In this document: piece after piece, positions 7,405-14,933 of the stretch
Layout of the letters: each line of letters begins with the position of its first letter
How positions within the stretch are numbered: the first letter of the stretch is position 1
Assembly (NCBI GenBank): GCA_017481595.1
Contig: JAFUOY010000022.1
Coordinates: forward strand, 104,713-137,046
Direction: 5' to 3'
DNA length: 32,334 nt
Source: Clostridia bacterium
GTDB lineage: Bacteria; Bacillota; Clostridia; Oscillospirales; CAG-272
Program-made: the position numbers and the translations under genes
The notes under the pieces: generated by a model
Database searches by the model: none
Seen by the model: the letters and a program-made list of their open reading frames with translations, nothing else
Told to the model about the DNA's origin: nothing

Positions 7405-7740
7405 GTTTAATTTTGCATTTTGCATTTTGAATTTTGCATTTGCAACGCACAGCCGTAGGGGTCGGTGCCCTCGATAGCCTTCCCCAGCGGGGGAAGGGGG
7501 ACCACTTGTGGTGGATGAGGTGTAAAAACCCAAAATTTACGACGCAAACCGTGTGACATTCTATCTGTTGTCGTTACCGCCTCATCCTACCCTCGGTCAG
7601 TTCTCGGTTGGATTTGGCGACGACTGCCACACCTTACCTCTCCCTTTTTCACCCACAGGGTGCGGTCGAGGACGGTTCAACGGACGAAGTCCTAGTCCCC
7701 GTGGGACATTTTGCATTTTGCATTCTGCATTCTGCATTCA
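7403..7740 (+). repeat. ATTTTGC heptamer tracts, repeat copy A2 and degenerate repeat debris
   Basis: Heptamer-like tracts (ATTTTGC, later ATTCTGC) occur at about 7408-7440 and 7708-7740. They bracket a GTAGGGG module (7452-7474), copy A2 of the 48-bp repeat (7476-7523) and degenerate sequence with CACCCACAGGGTGCGGTCGA, also echoed near 13981. I see no gene in 6871-7951. Confidence 0.6.
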
Positions 7741-7799
7741 TAAAGCCTTGCCATATATCAACGAAATCCCCCCTCAAACACCAAATTTCAACAAACCTA

Positions 7800-7828
7800 T
7801 TGATTTTTCACACAAAATATGCTATGAT
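7800..7828 (+). promoter_or_regulatory. Promoter of the prepilin-like gene
   Basis: TTGATT (7800-7805) and TATGAT (7823-7828) are 17 bases apart. The leader from about 7835 to 7951 is long (about 117 bases) and includes a small hairpin GGAGC/GCTCC near 7905-7922, so post-transcriptional control is possible. Confidence 0.7.
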
Positions 7829-7951
7829 AAGGTATAAGTATCCCTATCGAAATACGAAAAAATCACAATCGGTAAGGACTTATCAAGCATAATATGGTGT
7901 GAGGGAGCAAATCTTCCGCTCCGTACAATCACCAAAAAAAGGAGAAAAATC

Positions 7952-10630
7952 ATGAAAAAAACGATAAAACGCAGCGGTTTTACCATCGTTGAATTAGTCA
8001 TCGTAATTGCGGTTATCGCCGTTTTGGCAGGCGTATTGATTCCTACCTTTGGAGGTATTATCGAAAGAGCGAACGAATCCAATGACAACCAGGTAGTTGC
8101 TACCGTTAATAAGCTTCTCGTTGTGGATAACATCATAAAGGGTGACGACCCCAACGACGCAGTTGAAATCAAAAAGATGCTCAAGGACAACGGTGTTAGT
8201 CTTAAGACCAAGTCCGAGGGCAAATACATTTGGTATGATATCGATCAGAACAAGGTTATCCTTGCAGGCCTTGATGCAAATGGTATAGTTTTCCTTAACG
8301 ATAACGATAAGGACCCTAAAGCATCCGCAACAAAGGGTAAGTTTAAAGAAGCAACCGCTCCCGAGCTCTTTATCGACGGCTACGTATTCTTGTCCGACGA
8401 ATCGGAGGATGGCCTTGCAGAAGCAATCTACGATTTGCGTAACCCTGTAGATGCTTCTTCTATAACCAAGGCTTTGGGTGAAATCGCTGAAATGAATCCT
8501 ACCCTTGGTGAAAAGCTTTCTTCCCTTATGGACAGAACTGTTGTCTTAACAAAAGATAACGATGCAGTATTTGTAGGTAGCAATAAGGATGTTGTAACGA
8601 AAGTTATTGTAAGCTCTGAAAAGACTACGTTGTTTAAAAAAGATATTACATCTATGTCCGCTTACAAGAACATTATTGTAGTTGACCTTCACTCCGGCGT
8701 TGTTGAAATAGAAAATACCGCAGAAAATAATGCGTTGAACGAAATAAAAGTGGGAACAAAATTTTTTGTTTATGACAACGATGATATTAAAACAAAATAT
8801 GATACAAACCCCGATATTGATCGTCTTGTTCCTAAAGAAGATCGTCCTAAATATATAGGAAGCCTTAATTTAGTATTTATCGAGCAGGGCAAGGATGAAC
8901 CAATTTATAGTAAACCTGTAGACGGACTTGATTTTGAAATTGGTAAATTCGTATTACCGTACGAGTTCCCTTATCAATACTTTGGTACAGCAACAGAAGC
9001 TTATGATTTCGTTTCATATTCCTTGTTCAAAAACGGCTCAAATACTATTACAACCGGAACCAACGGATACACTCTCAAAGATGAAGAACAGTATTTGATA
9101 TACGGTGGAGTTTTGAACCTTTACGTTACTGTTGTACCCGCAAACGAAGATTTTAAGATTAACAACACAATGTACTCTTCTACAGCCGTTACACATATGT
9201 TGGCTAATGATAAATTGCCAAGTGGCACAACCAACATTACTGTAGTTTCAACAGGGGCTACATTAAACGAAACAAATAAAACTCTTAAACTTCCTGCAGG
9301 TGTTACTCTTTACATTCCTTATAGTATGAGCGAGGGCTACAATTTCGGCACGAATCAGCCTAACTACTTGTATGGAGACAGCTCTAGTAATACAGGAGTA
9401 AGCGCCAAACTTAATTACTACAATAGTGCCGATAGAGACGGTGAAAATGGTGTTTATAAATTAACTGTTGCAGATAATACAAAGTTAGATGTTTATGGAC
9501 GTGTAATAGTTGATGCGAAATTGTATGGATATTCAAATACTTATTTTGGCTTTATTGCAGACGATATAAGTGTTTTGCAAGTAAATTCAGGTGCAAAAAT
9601 CAATCTTAAGAGTGGTGCAGGATTTAATGCATTCGGTATTGTAAAAGGCGATGGTGAAGTAATAGCTGAAAGCGGTAGCTCCGTTGTGGAACCTTTAACC
9701 GTTCTTGACTTGAATGGTGGTACTTTTACAAGTTTTTGCGTACTTAATAATAAAACACCATTTAATCGCTTTAGAGCAGAAAGCATTCGCTTGTCATTGA
9801 AAGTCTGTGCGGGCGCAGAATACACGTCCGTTGGATTTGTAACTGTAAACGATGGAAATCAGGCTGTAAGCTTGAAAATTGCAGGTATACCTTCAACTGC
9901 AAACAATAAAGACGATCGTATGAAGGCAAACCCTGTTTTTAACATTGATTCTGGAGACATTGTAAAAACCTTTGATGATAATACTGGTATGCATTTAACG
10001 ATTAATGGTACAGTAACCGACTGCGCTAAAAAAACTGAAGTTATGGGTTACGGAGTAGACTTTACCAAAGTGCCACTTCCTCTTGGAGATTTTGACGTTA
10101 CTGTAGCAACAGGTGCGAACCTTACGCTTTCAAACTGTATTTACAAAATTCTTCCCGGATCTGACTGGGTTGTTAATGGAACATTGAATGTTAATACCAC
10201 AGTAGCTGTTTATGAAAATTTTGAGATATCTAATGTGCGTCAATTTGAGGAGTGGTGGCAAACCAAAACAGAAACTTGTAACACTTCGCCTGTTGGACCA
10301 AGAGAATACGAAGGTGCATTTACAAGTTCAAAAGCGACATTTACAGTATCAGGAACTCTTGATCTTAAGTCCAACGCTCGATTTGGAGGAAAAATCCAAG
10401 GTACCAGTGGTACTATAAAAATATCCAACAGTAATAACGGTAGTTGTGATGTTATTTTGGAGGGTTCTCATAGAAGAGGCTGGAAAGACCTTGAATTGTG
10501 TACCCATCAAGTTAATGGTATGATAACTCAAGCTCAGTTGCAGACTGGAGTAAATACATACACGAACCTTCCTACAACAGCTGGACAATACACATTTAAA
10601 GGTAATGATACTGGCTGGACAATAGGCTAA
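7952..10630 (+). CDS. Very large prepilin-type surface protein, 892 residues
   Basis: The N-terminus is a class III (type IV pilin) signal. A basic leader ends MKKTIKRSG, then FTIVELVIVIAVIAVLAGVL, with cleavage expected after G9, F at +1 and E at +5. The hydrophobic helix spans about 10-31 and is followed by a short amphipathic segment (about 35-60). Type IV pilins are normally 130-200 residues. Here about 800 further residues follow, rich in Thr, Asn, Gly and Val, and from about residue 520 onward short strand-turn patterns such as GTLNVNT and GTLDLKS suggest a beta-solenoid. No pilus ATPase, platform protein or prepilin peptidase is in the window. GGAG at 7941-7944 precedes ATG 7952. It could be a pseudopilin-anchored surface or adhesive protein; function unknown. 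Confidence 0.85.
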   Translation: MKKTIKRSGFTIVELVIVIAVIAVLAGVLIPTFGGIIERANESNDNQVVATVNKLLVVDNIIKGDDPNDAVEIKKMLKDNGVSLKTKSEGKYIWYDIDQNKVILAGLDANGIVFLNDNDKDPKASATKGKFKEATAPELFIDGYVFLSDESEDGLAEAIYDLRNPVDASSITKALGEIAEMNPTLGEKLSSLMDRTVVLTKDNDAVFVGSNKDVVTKVIVSSEKTTLFKKDITSMSAYKNIIVVDLHSGVVEIENTAENNALNEIKVGTKFFVYDNDDIKTKYDTNPDIDRLVPKEDRPKYIGSLNLVFIEQGKDEPIYSKPVDGLDFEIGKFVLPYEFPYQYFGTATEAYDFVSYSLFKNGSNTITTGTNGYTLKDEEQYLIYGGVLNLYVTVVPANEDFKINNTMYSSTAVTHMLANDKLPSGTTNITVVSTGATLNETNKTLKLPAGVTLYIPYSMSEGYNFGTNQPNYLYGDSSSNTGVSAKLNYYNSADRDGENGVYKLTVADNTKLDVYGRVIVDAKLYGYSNTYFGFIADDISVLQVNSGAKINLKSGAGFNAFGIVKGDGEVIAESGSSVVEPLTVLDLNGGTFTSFCVLNNKTPFNRFRAESIRLSLKVCAGAEYTSVGFVTVNDGNQAVSLKIAGIPSTANNKDDRMKANPVFNIDSGDIVKTFDDNTGMHLTINGTVTDCAKKTEVMGYGVDFTKVPLPLGDFDVTVATGANLTLSNCIYKILPGSDWVVNGTLNVNTTVAVYENFEISNVRQFEEWWQTKTETCNTSPVGPREYEGAFTSSKATFTVSGTLDLKSNARFGGKIQGTSGTIKISNSNNGSCDVILEGSHRRGWKDLELCTHQVNGMITQAQLQTGVNTYTNLPTTAGQYTFKGNDTGWTIG

Positions 10631-10635
10631 ATTAA

Positions 10636-10669
10636 AAAAAGGTCGTCGCTTTACGGCGACGACCTTTTT
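10636..10669 (+). terminator. Rho-independent terminator after the prepilin-like gene
   Basis: The perfect 9-bp stem GGTCGTCGC/GCGACGACC (10641-10649, 10656-10664) is flanked by an A run and TTTTT. Confidence 0.92.
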
Positions 10670-10695
10670 GACAAATAATCTCTATTTTTTAATAT
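10668..10695 (+). promoter_or_regulatory. Candidate promoter overlapping the terminator T run
   Basis: TTGACA (10668-10673) begins in the last two T residues of the preceding terminator. TAATAT (10690-10695) follows after 16 bases. The -35 is perfect but the -10 matches only 4 of 6. Confidence 0.5.
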
Positions 10696-10713
10696 CTCTA
10701 CGGAGGTTAAACA

Positions 10714-11778
10714 ATGTTTAACAAAGATAATAAATATAAATTAAATACCTCAAAGCCTGAAAAAAAGGCTAAAAAGGAAAAAGCAGAAAAAGCCCCTAAG
10801 GAAAAAAAGGAGGGCGGCAAGCTTTTTGGAGGTAAGGGGTTTGGTAAGGAGTCGGGAGGTAAGCTTTCCGATAAAGCTCCAAAGAAAGAAAAAAAATCTC
10901 TTTCCTTTAGCTTTAAAAAGAAAGAAAAAGAAGGCAAGATTTCAAACGATTTTTCTAAAGGTGGCGGTAAGCTTTCCGAGGGAGGCTCCAAGCGTAGCTT
11001 TAAGGAGCGCTTTGCTTGGGTAAAATGGTGGCATATTGTAATTGCTGCCGTTGCCTTGATATTGATTATCGCAGGCATAGTGTTTGCAGTAATACTTGGC
11101 CGCATAAATAACACTATGGATGATGACCCTATGTATGATCCCGATTACGAGCCCGAAGGTACTGTTACAACCGTAGGAACTTATATGCCAATCGGTGCGC
11201 GAGAATGTATTCTTAGTGAATATACGGAGTATTTTTCGGGTAAAAAAACAGTTGTTTTCCAAAAGAAAAATGAAATACGCTTCGATTATAAAGCGTATTA
11301 TGTTTTGGCTTCTAATGATGGAGAGCTGTATTATGATTACAGCGGAGAATACACAGGCGAAAAAACTCCTGAAGCAATAAAATCAGAGCTTCTTAATAGT
11401 ATTAAAAATGAATTTGGTTATTCTAATGAAAAAATGGCACAATTTGATGTTAAGATATTTATGCCAGTTTCCTTTACTAAGGTTAAGCTTTCCAGCGCTA
11501 CCTTAACAAGCGATAATAAGGTAACTGTTAAATATCAGGCAGGCGCCATAGACGGTGAGCTTTCTGCGGAATACACCCTTAACGGTACTTATACAAAGAA
11601 CGAAAATAATTTCACCTTTGCATATACAAACTTGCCCGAGGATGCAGCACTTCGCCGCGTAGCTGATAATGTGTTAAAATCCGCTAAGTATGATTATTAC
11701 GATGCATACGGCTCTTGGATGAACACTCTCACCTTCGGTGATATTCTTACACTCAGCTTTACCACAGACGTGGAATAA
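10714..11778 (+). CDS. Lysine-rich single-pass membrane protein, unknown function
   Basis: This 354-residue protein begins with about 100 cytoplasmic residues very rich in Lys, Glu, Gly and Ser, with recurring GGKL and KKEK motifs (GGKLFGG, SGGKLSD, GGGKLSE). One membrane helix at about 107-129 (HIVIAAVALILIIAGIVFAV) follows. About 220 outer residues start with an acidic stretch (DDDPMYDPDYEPE). The outer part looks like a mixed alpha/beta domain that I do not recognise. Positive-inside topology places the C-terminus outside. CGGAGG (10701-10706) lies 7 bases before ATG. It sits directly after the prepilin-like gene but is separated by a strong terminator, so the two are probably independently expressed. 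A role connected to surface protein assembly is only a guess. Confidence 0.8.
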   Translation: MFNKDNKYKLNTSKPEKKAKKEKAEKAPKEKKEGGKLFGGKGFGKESGGKLSDKAPKKEKKSLSFSFKKKEKEGKISNDFSKGGGKLSEGGSKRSFKERFAWVKWWHIVIAAVALILIIAGIVFAVILGRINNTMDDDPMYDPDYEPEGTVTTVGTYMPIGARECILSEYTEYFSGKKTVVFQKKNEIRFDYKAYYVLASNDGELYYDYSGEYTGEKTPEAIKSELLNSIKNEFGYSNEKMAQFDVKIFMPVSFTKVKLSSATLTSDNKVTVKYQAGAIDGELSAEYTLNGTYTKNENNFTFAYTNLPEDAALRRVADNVLKSAKYDYYDAYGSWMNTLTFGDILTLSFTTDVE

Positions 11779-11793
11779 ACCGAATAAAATTTT

Positions 11794-11830
11794 AAAGCGC
11801 CAATGAGATCCATCGGCGCTTTATTTTTAT
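11794..11830 (+). terminator. Rho-independent terminator
   Basis: The stem AAAGCGCC/GGCGCTTT (11794-11801, 11815-11822) has a short inner ATG/CAT pairing and is followed by ATTTTTAT. It ends the lysine-rich protein gene. Confidence 0.85.
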
Positions 11831-11956
11831 ATAATTTTGCGGTGAAAATTCATCTTTATACCTTTTTACCCCAATTGTTCAGCTTTACGTTTTGTGATTT
11901 TATGCAAATGCACGATTTTATAAAATAAATCACCCCGCTTAGCTAAATCGACCATT

Positions 11957-13255
11957 TTATATCTTGGTGATCTGATCTATGGCATAGAGTGGCAAATTAA
12001 CGAGCCATTCTTCTTTCTTGAAATCCGCCATAGACGTACGAACGGAAACCTCGGGAGAGAATTTTTCTTGGTAAGTCTTAAGGCTCTTTGCTCTGAGATT
12101 TATCTCTGCCTTTACTTCGACGGGCACGATCAGCTCACCCGTATCGACAATAAAGTCAACCTCACAGGAGCCTCTGTCGTTGGTATAGTAATAAACGCCC
12201 AAGTCTTGAATGCACTTTAACTGCTGGCAAACGTACTGTTCTGTAAGCGCACCCTTGAATTCAACAAAAAGATCATTGCCATCAAGCAAAGTACGCTGAC
12301 GAAGTCCAACCATACAGCTAAGGAGCCCAACGTCTACCACAAACAGCTTAAACGCCTTTAAGTCCTCATATGCCCGCAAGGGGATGCCTGCCGCATTGAC
12401 ACGGCTAACCTTATGAACAAGACCGCAATCGCTCAGCCACATAATTGCAGTTTCATAGTCCTTTGCGCGAGCGCCTTCACGAACAAGACCGTAGATAAAC
12501 TTCTTGTTTTCTTTAGCCAACTGAGAAGGTATGCTATTCCACAGCATACGGAGTCTCGGCACGATTTCGTTAGGAGCGTGTTTAGAGAAATCTTGTTCAT
12601 ACGCAGCAAGGATCCGCTTTTGAATTTCACGAACCTCGTTAAAGTCCTTATTCTCTGCAAAGCTTTGCACGGCTTCAGGCATACCTCCAACAAAGTAATA
12701 GTGCTTCAAGGCGTCAATATACGTTTGTTTAAAGCTTGTGATCATCTGAAAATCTCGTTTATCAAGCAATTCGGCAAATCGTTCTTTACCCGTTGCCATC
12801 AAAAATTCCTTGAAGGAAAGGGGATACAGCTTTAAAAAATCCACCTTGCCCACAGGGAAGGACGTACCTTGATGCAAGGCAATGCCAAGCAACGAACCGG
12901 CGCATACAATGTGATATTGAGGCGCATTTTCATAGAAATATTTAAGAGACGACAACGCTCTCGGAACCTCTTGCACTTCATCAAAAATCAGCAAAGAGTT
13001 GTCAGGATCGATTTTGTGACCTACGTACAGCTCCAATCCCATAATCAAGCGTTCCGTATCCAGATCAGACGCAAACAACTCTGCCATTCTGGAATTGGAG
13101 TCAAAATTGATATATACGGTATCCGCATACGCCACTTTGCCAAATTCTTTCATCAGCCAAGTTTTACCAACTTGGCGAGCGCCTTCGATAATCAAAGGCT
13201 TACGGCGTTTATTTTGTTTCCATTTTAATAGCTTTTCAATAGCAATTCTGTACAT
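11957..13255 (-). CDS. AAA ATPase with DUF4143 domain
   Basis: This 432-residue member of the widespread AAA_14/DUF4143 ATPase family has Walker A GARQVGKT at about residues 25-32, Walker B SLLIFDE near 87-93 and a sensor-1-like CAGS near 118-121. The C-terminal DUF4143 part (about 190-432) includes YFVGGMPEAV and a PD-(D/E)XK-like core, CEVDFIV followed by PVEVKAE around 365-384. These proteins are scattered through bacterial genomes, often horizontally exchanged, and their physiological role is unresolved. The frame is open 67 codons further upstream, but ATG 13255 is chosen because GGAGG (13263-13267) precedes it. The upstream extension would cross the promoter and non-coding repeat sequence. 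It is a single gene with its own promoter. Confidence 0.88.
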   Translation of the reverse strand: MYRIAIEKLLKWKQNKRRKPLIIEGARQVGKTWLMKEFGKVAYADTVYINFDSNSRMAELFASDLDTERLIMGLELYVGHKIDPDNSLLIFDEVQEVPRALSSLKYFYENAPQYHIVCAGSLLGIALHQGTSFPVGKVDFLKLYPLSFKEFLMATGKERFAELLDKRDFQMITSFKQTYIDALKHYYFVGGMPEAVQSFAENKDFNEVREIQKRILAAYEQDFSKHAPNEIVPRLRMLWNSIPSQLAKENKKFIYGLVREGARAKDYETAIMWLSDCGLVHKVSRVNAAGIPLRAYEDLKAFKLFVVDVGLLSCMVGLRQRTLLDGNDLFVEFKGALTEQYVCQQLKCIQDLGVYYYTNDRGSCEVDFIVDTGELIVPVEVKAEINLRAKSLKTYQEKFSPEVSVRTSMADFKKEEWLVNLPLYAIDQITKI

Positions 13256-13287
13256 ACACGCACCTCCGTCATTATAATTCAAGTATA

Positions 13288-13316
13288 AGTATATCATATA
13301 ATTGCAAAAAATACAA
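13288..13316 (-). promoter_or_regulatory. Promoter of the DUF4143 ATPase gene
   Basis: On the minus strand TTGTAT (13311-13316), 17 bases, then TATACT (13288-13293). This lies about 35 bases upstream of ATG 13255 and supports the shorter start. Confidence 0.65.
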
Positions 13317-13381
13317 CGATTTTTAGAAAAATAACTACACTTTTTACAGCGAACAAAGAGCGTAAGCTTCAAATATTCTTT

Positions 13382-13424
13382 AAAAACAAAAAACACCCCA
13401 TACGGAGTGGGCTTGTGTGGAGAT
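13382..13424 (-). terminator. Minus-strand terminator preceded by a tRNA-Pro 3'-end remnant
   Basis: Read on the minus strand, CACTCC GTAT GGGGTG (13394-13409, one G-U pair) is followed by TTTTTTGTTTTT. Just upstream of it, ATCTCCACAC (13415-13424) matches 10 bases of the T-arm/acceptor end of the intact tRNA-Pro. It looks like the terminator of a lost tRNA copy. Confidence 0.55.
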
Positions 13425-13587
13425 GACGTCACTGCGTTCCGTTGAATCGACCACATCGTTGTAGGGGGCGGTCTACTGCGGTTCGGTCACGCCACGGCTC
13501 TGCCTGCCACTGGCATCCATTCACTACCGTGTCGCCGCTTCGCTACGTCCTCGACTGTCCGCAAACAAAGGAGATTGCCGTATTTCA

Positions 13588-13602
13588 GTCGAAGTGTGGA
13601 GA
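13588..13602 (-). repeat. 15-bp tRNA-Pro 3'-end fragment
   Basis: GTCGAAGTGTGGAGA (plus strand) is identical to 13775-13789, the acceptor/T-arm end of the intact tRNA-Pro, 187 bases away in the same orientation. The rest of 13425-13772 is non-coding, with a GTAGGG-type palindrome near 13461-13485 and degenerate repeat sequence. Confidence 0.75.
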
Positions 13603-13735
13603 AGCATCGCAACTACGTTGCTCGTAACACTTCGCGCGTCAATTGTGAGCCAGCTCCCATTGACTTCGCTCGCTAGGCGCACTCCATTTTCGTCGCGGAC
13701 GAAAAGTAGAGTTCGAATAACAGCCACACCGATAA

Positions 13736-13772
13736 TAAACAAAGCACACCCAAAAAGGATGTGCTTTGTTTA
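13736..13772 (-). terminator. Terminator of tRNA-Pro
   Basis: The 13-bp inverted repeat TAAACAAAGCACA/TGTGCTTTGTTTA lies immediately 3' of the tRNA-Pro CCA end, with T-rich flanks on the minus strand. Confidence 0.8.
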
Positions 13773-13848
13773 TGGTCGAAGTGTGGAGATTCGAACTCCA
13801 GGCCTCCAGTACCCGAAACTGGCGCGCTACCAACTGCGCTACACCTCG
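13773..13848 (-). tRNA. tRNA-Pro (anticodon CGG)
   Basis: This 76-nt gene has an encoded CCA. Acceptor CGAGGTG pairs with CACTTCG (one G-U), the D arm has AGCGCAGTTGGTAGCGC, and the T arm has GGAGTTCGAATCTCC. The anticodon stem CCAGT/ACTGG encloses TTCGGGT, giving anticodon CGG. The C1-G72 pair fits a proline tRNA. It lies about 400 bases downstream of its only evident promoter. Confidence 0.95.
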
Positions 13849-14008
13849 ATAAATATTTAAGTTATTTTTTAAATTCGCAGTTGTCCGCTGCGCTTCCTGT
13901 TGTAACTAAGGCTCTGCCGTCGCAAATGAGATTTGCTAGTCACTCGCCAAGTTACTGCCACTCCTTTTTCCTCACTTCATCACCCACAGGGTGCGTTCGG
14001 AAACGTCC

Positions 14009-14134
14009 CCAACTGCGCTACTCCGACTCACTTAGCTTCGTCTCAAAGGACTTGCTGCGTATCGCTGGATAATTCGTTTTAGCCAATCGCACTTCGCTTC
14101 ACTCGTGTTCTCGGAAACTCATTAACCTCGATAA
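14009..14134 (-). pseudogene. Split 5' fragment of a second tRNA-Pro
   Basis: CCAACTGCGCTAC (14009-14021) and ACCTCGATAA (14125-14134) match two pieces that are directly adjacent in the intact tRNA-Pro (13830-13842 and 13843-13852). Here they are separated by 103 bases (14022-14124). The A/T-rich 5' flank beyond is also similar to that of the intact gene. The 3' half of this copy is not seen next to it. Confidence 0.65.
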
Positions 14135-14159
14135 GTAAATATTATTTTTTATCATTTCT

Positions 14160-14186
14160 GTAGGGACAGACGTCCTCGGCTGTCCG
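14160..14186 (+). repeat. GTAGGG-type palindromic repeat
   Basis: GTAGGGACAG then ACGTCCTCGG then CTGTCCG. GGACAG (14164-14169) pairs with CTGTCC (14180-14185). It is the same class as the copies near 7164, 7288, 7455 and 13461. Confidence 0.6.
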
Positions 14187-14255
14187 TTTTTAACAAACAC
14201 AAAATATATCTTAAAACTTGCCTTGCGTTGTGCGTTTTCACTTTTTTGCCTAAAT

Positions 14256-14284
14256 ATTGTATCATAAGAAATTTTACTTGTCAA
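14256..14284 (-). promoter_or_regulatory. Strong promoter driving tRNA-Pro
   Basis: On the minus strand TTGACA (14279-14284), exactly 17 bases, TACAAT (14256-14261) with an upstream TG. Transcription would first meet the broken tRNA-Pro fragment and then the intact gene. It diverges from the tRNA array promoter at 14383. Confidence 0.82.
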
Positions 14285-14382
14285 TAGTTTAGTTGAAAAA
14301 TGCCTATTTTCAGTAAAAAAACGGGGTATTTTTGGGCAAAAAATAAAATTGAAAAAAATTTAAAAAAATTTGAAAAAAGGTA

Positions 14383-14411
14383 TTGACAAATAAAAAAGAC
14401 TATGCTATAAT
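14383..14411 (+). promoter_or_regulatory. Consensus promoter of the tRNA array
   Basis: TTGACA (14383-14388), 17 bases, TATAAT (14406-14411) with extended TGC. It matches the housekeeping sigma consensus fully and lies 34 bases before the first tRNA. Confidence 0.92.
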
Positions 14412-14444
14412 CATATCCGTTGCAGAGAGAAAACGCAAAGACAT

Positions 14445-14520
14445 GGAAGCATAGCTCAGTTGGGAGAGCATCTGCCTTACAAGCAGAGGGTCATAGGTTC
14501 GAGCCCTATTGTTTCCACCA
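14445..14520 (+). tRNA. tRNA-Val (anticodon TAC)
   Basis: 76 nt with CCA. Anticodon stem TCTGC/GCAGA encloses CTTACAA, so the anticodon is TAC. Acceptor GGAAGCA pairs with TGTTTCC (one G-U). It is the first gene of the plus-strand array. Confidence 0.95.
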
Positions 14521-14526
14521 CCAACT

Positions 14527-14555
14527 AAAGCGGATACCTCGTATCCGCTTTAAAT
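14527..14555 (+). terminator. Hairpin between tRNA-Val and tRNA-Asp
   Basis: The perfect 10-bp stem AAAGCGGATA/TATCCGCTTT with loop CCTCG is followed only by AAATT, so it is probably a weak terminator or a processing structure. Confidence 0.55.
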
Positions 14556-14558
14556 TAC

Positions 14559-14635
14559 GGCCTGGTAGTTCAGCTGGTTAGAACGCTAGCCTGTCACGCT
14601 AGAGGTCAAGGGTTCGAGTCCCTTTCAGGTCGCCA
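14559..14635 (+). tRNA. tRNA-Asp (anticodon GTC)
   Basis: 77 nt with CCA. CTAGC/GCTAG encloses CTGTCAC, so the anticodon is GTC. The discriminator is G, as expected for Asp. Confidence 0.95.
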
Positions 14636-14641
14636 AAATAA

Positions 14642-14717
14642 GCCTCTGTAGCTCAGTTGGTAGAGCAGGGGACTGAAAATCCCCGTGTCGTTGGTTCAAT
14701 TCCGACCGGAGGCACCA
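14642..14717 (+). tRNA. tRNA-Phe (anticodon GAA)
   Basis: 76 nt with CCA. GGGGA/TCCCC encloses CTGAAAA, so the anticodon is GAA. Only 6 bases separate it from tRNA-Asp. Confidence 0.95.
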
Positions 14718-14722
14718 TATAT

Positions 14723-14798
14723 GCGGATTTAGCTCATTTGGTAGAGCGCAACCTTGCCAAGGTTGAGGTGGCGGGTTCGAGCCCCGTAATCCGCTCCA
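14723..14798 (+). tRNA. tRNA-Gly (anticodon GCC)
   Basis: 76 nt with CCA. CAACC/GGTTG encloses TTGCCAA, so the anticodon is GCC. Acceptor GCGGATT pairs with AATCCGC. Confidence 0.95.
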
Positions 14799-14800
14799 TT

Positions 14801-14832
14801 AAAAAACAACATCCTCACGGATGTTGTTTTTT
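14801..14832 (+). terminator. Terminator between tRNA-Gly and tRNA-Cys
   Basis: Fourteen-base arms AAAAAACAACATCC/GGATGTTGTTTTTT with loop TCAC and a T run. No promoter is visible in the 26 bases before tRNA-Cys, so tRNA-Cys seems to need read-through. Confidence 0.8.
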
Positions 14833-14858
14833 ACCAAAACCCCCAAAACAAAATATTC

Positions 14859-14933
14859 GGCGCCATGGCCAAGTGGTAAGGCACAGGTCTGCAAAACCTC
14901 TATTCCTCGGTTCAAATCCGAGTGGCGCCTCCA
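14859..14933 (+). tRNA. tRNA-Cys (anticodon GCA)
   Basis: 75 nt with CCA. AGGT/ACCT encloses CTGCAAA, so the anticodon is GCA. Acceptor GGCGCCA pairs with TGGCGCC. Thirteen bases of its 3' end plus flank (14924-14936) recur at 15137-15149. Confidence 0.95.

Noticed and set aside
7553-7892. Short open frames in the repeat cluster before the prepilin-like gene
   Set aside because: They consist of palindromic repeats and heptamer tracts, lack ribosome binding sites and run into the promoter of the next gene.
13256-13456. Upstream extension of the DUF4143 ATPase by 67 codons
   Set aside because: The extension crosses the promoter at 13288-13316 and the repeat zone, is rich in Cys and Tyr unlike the family, and the ATG at 13255 has a good ribosome binding site.
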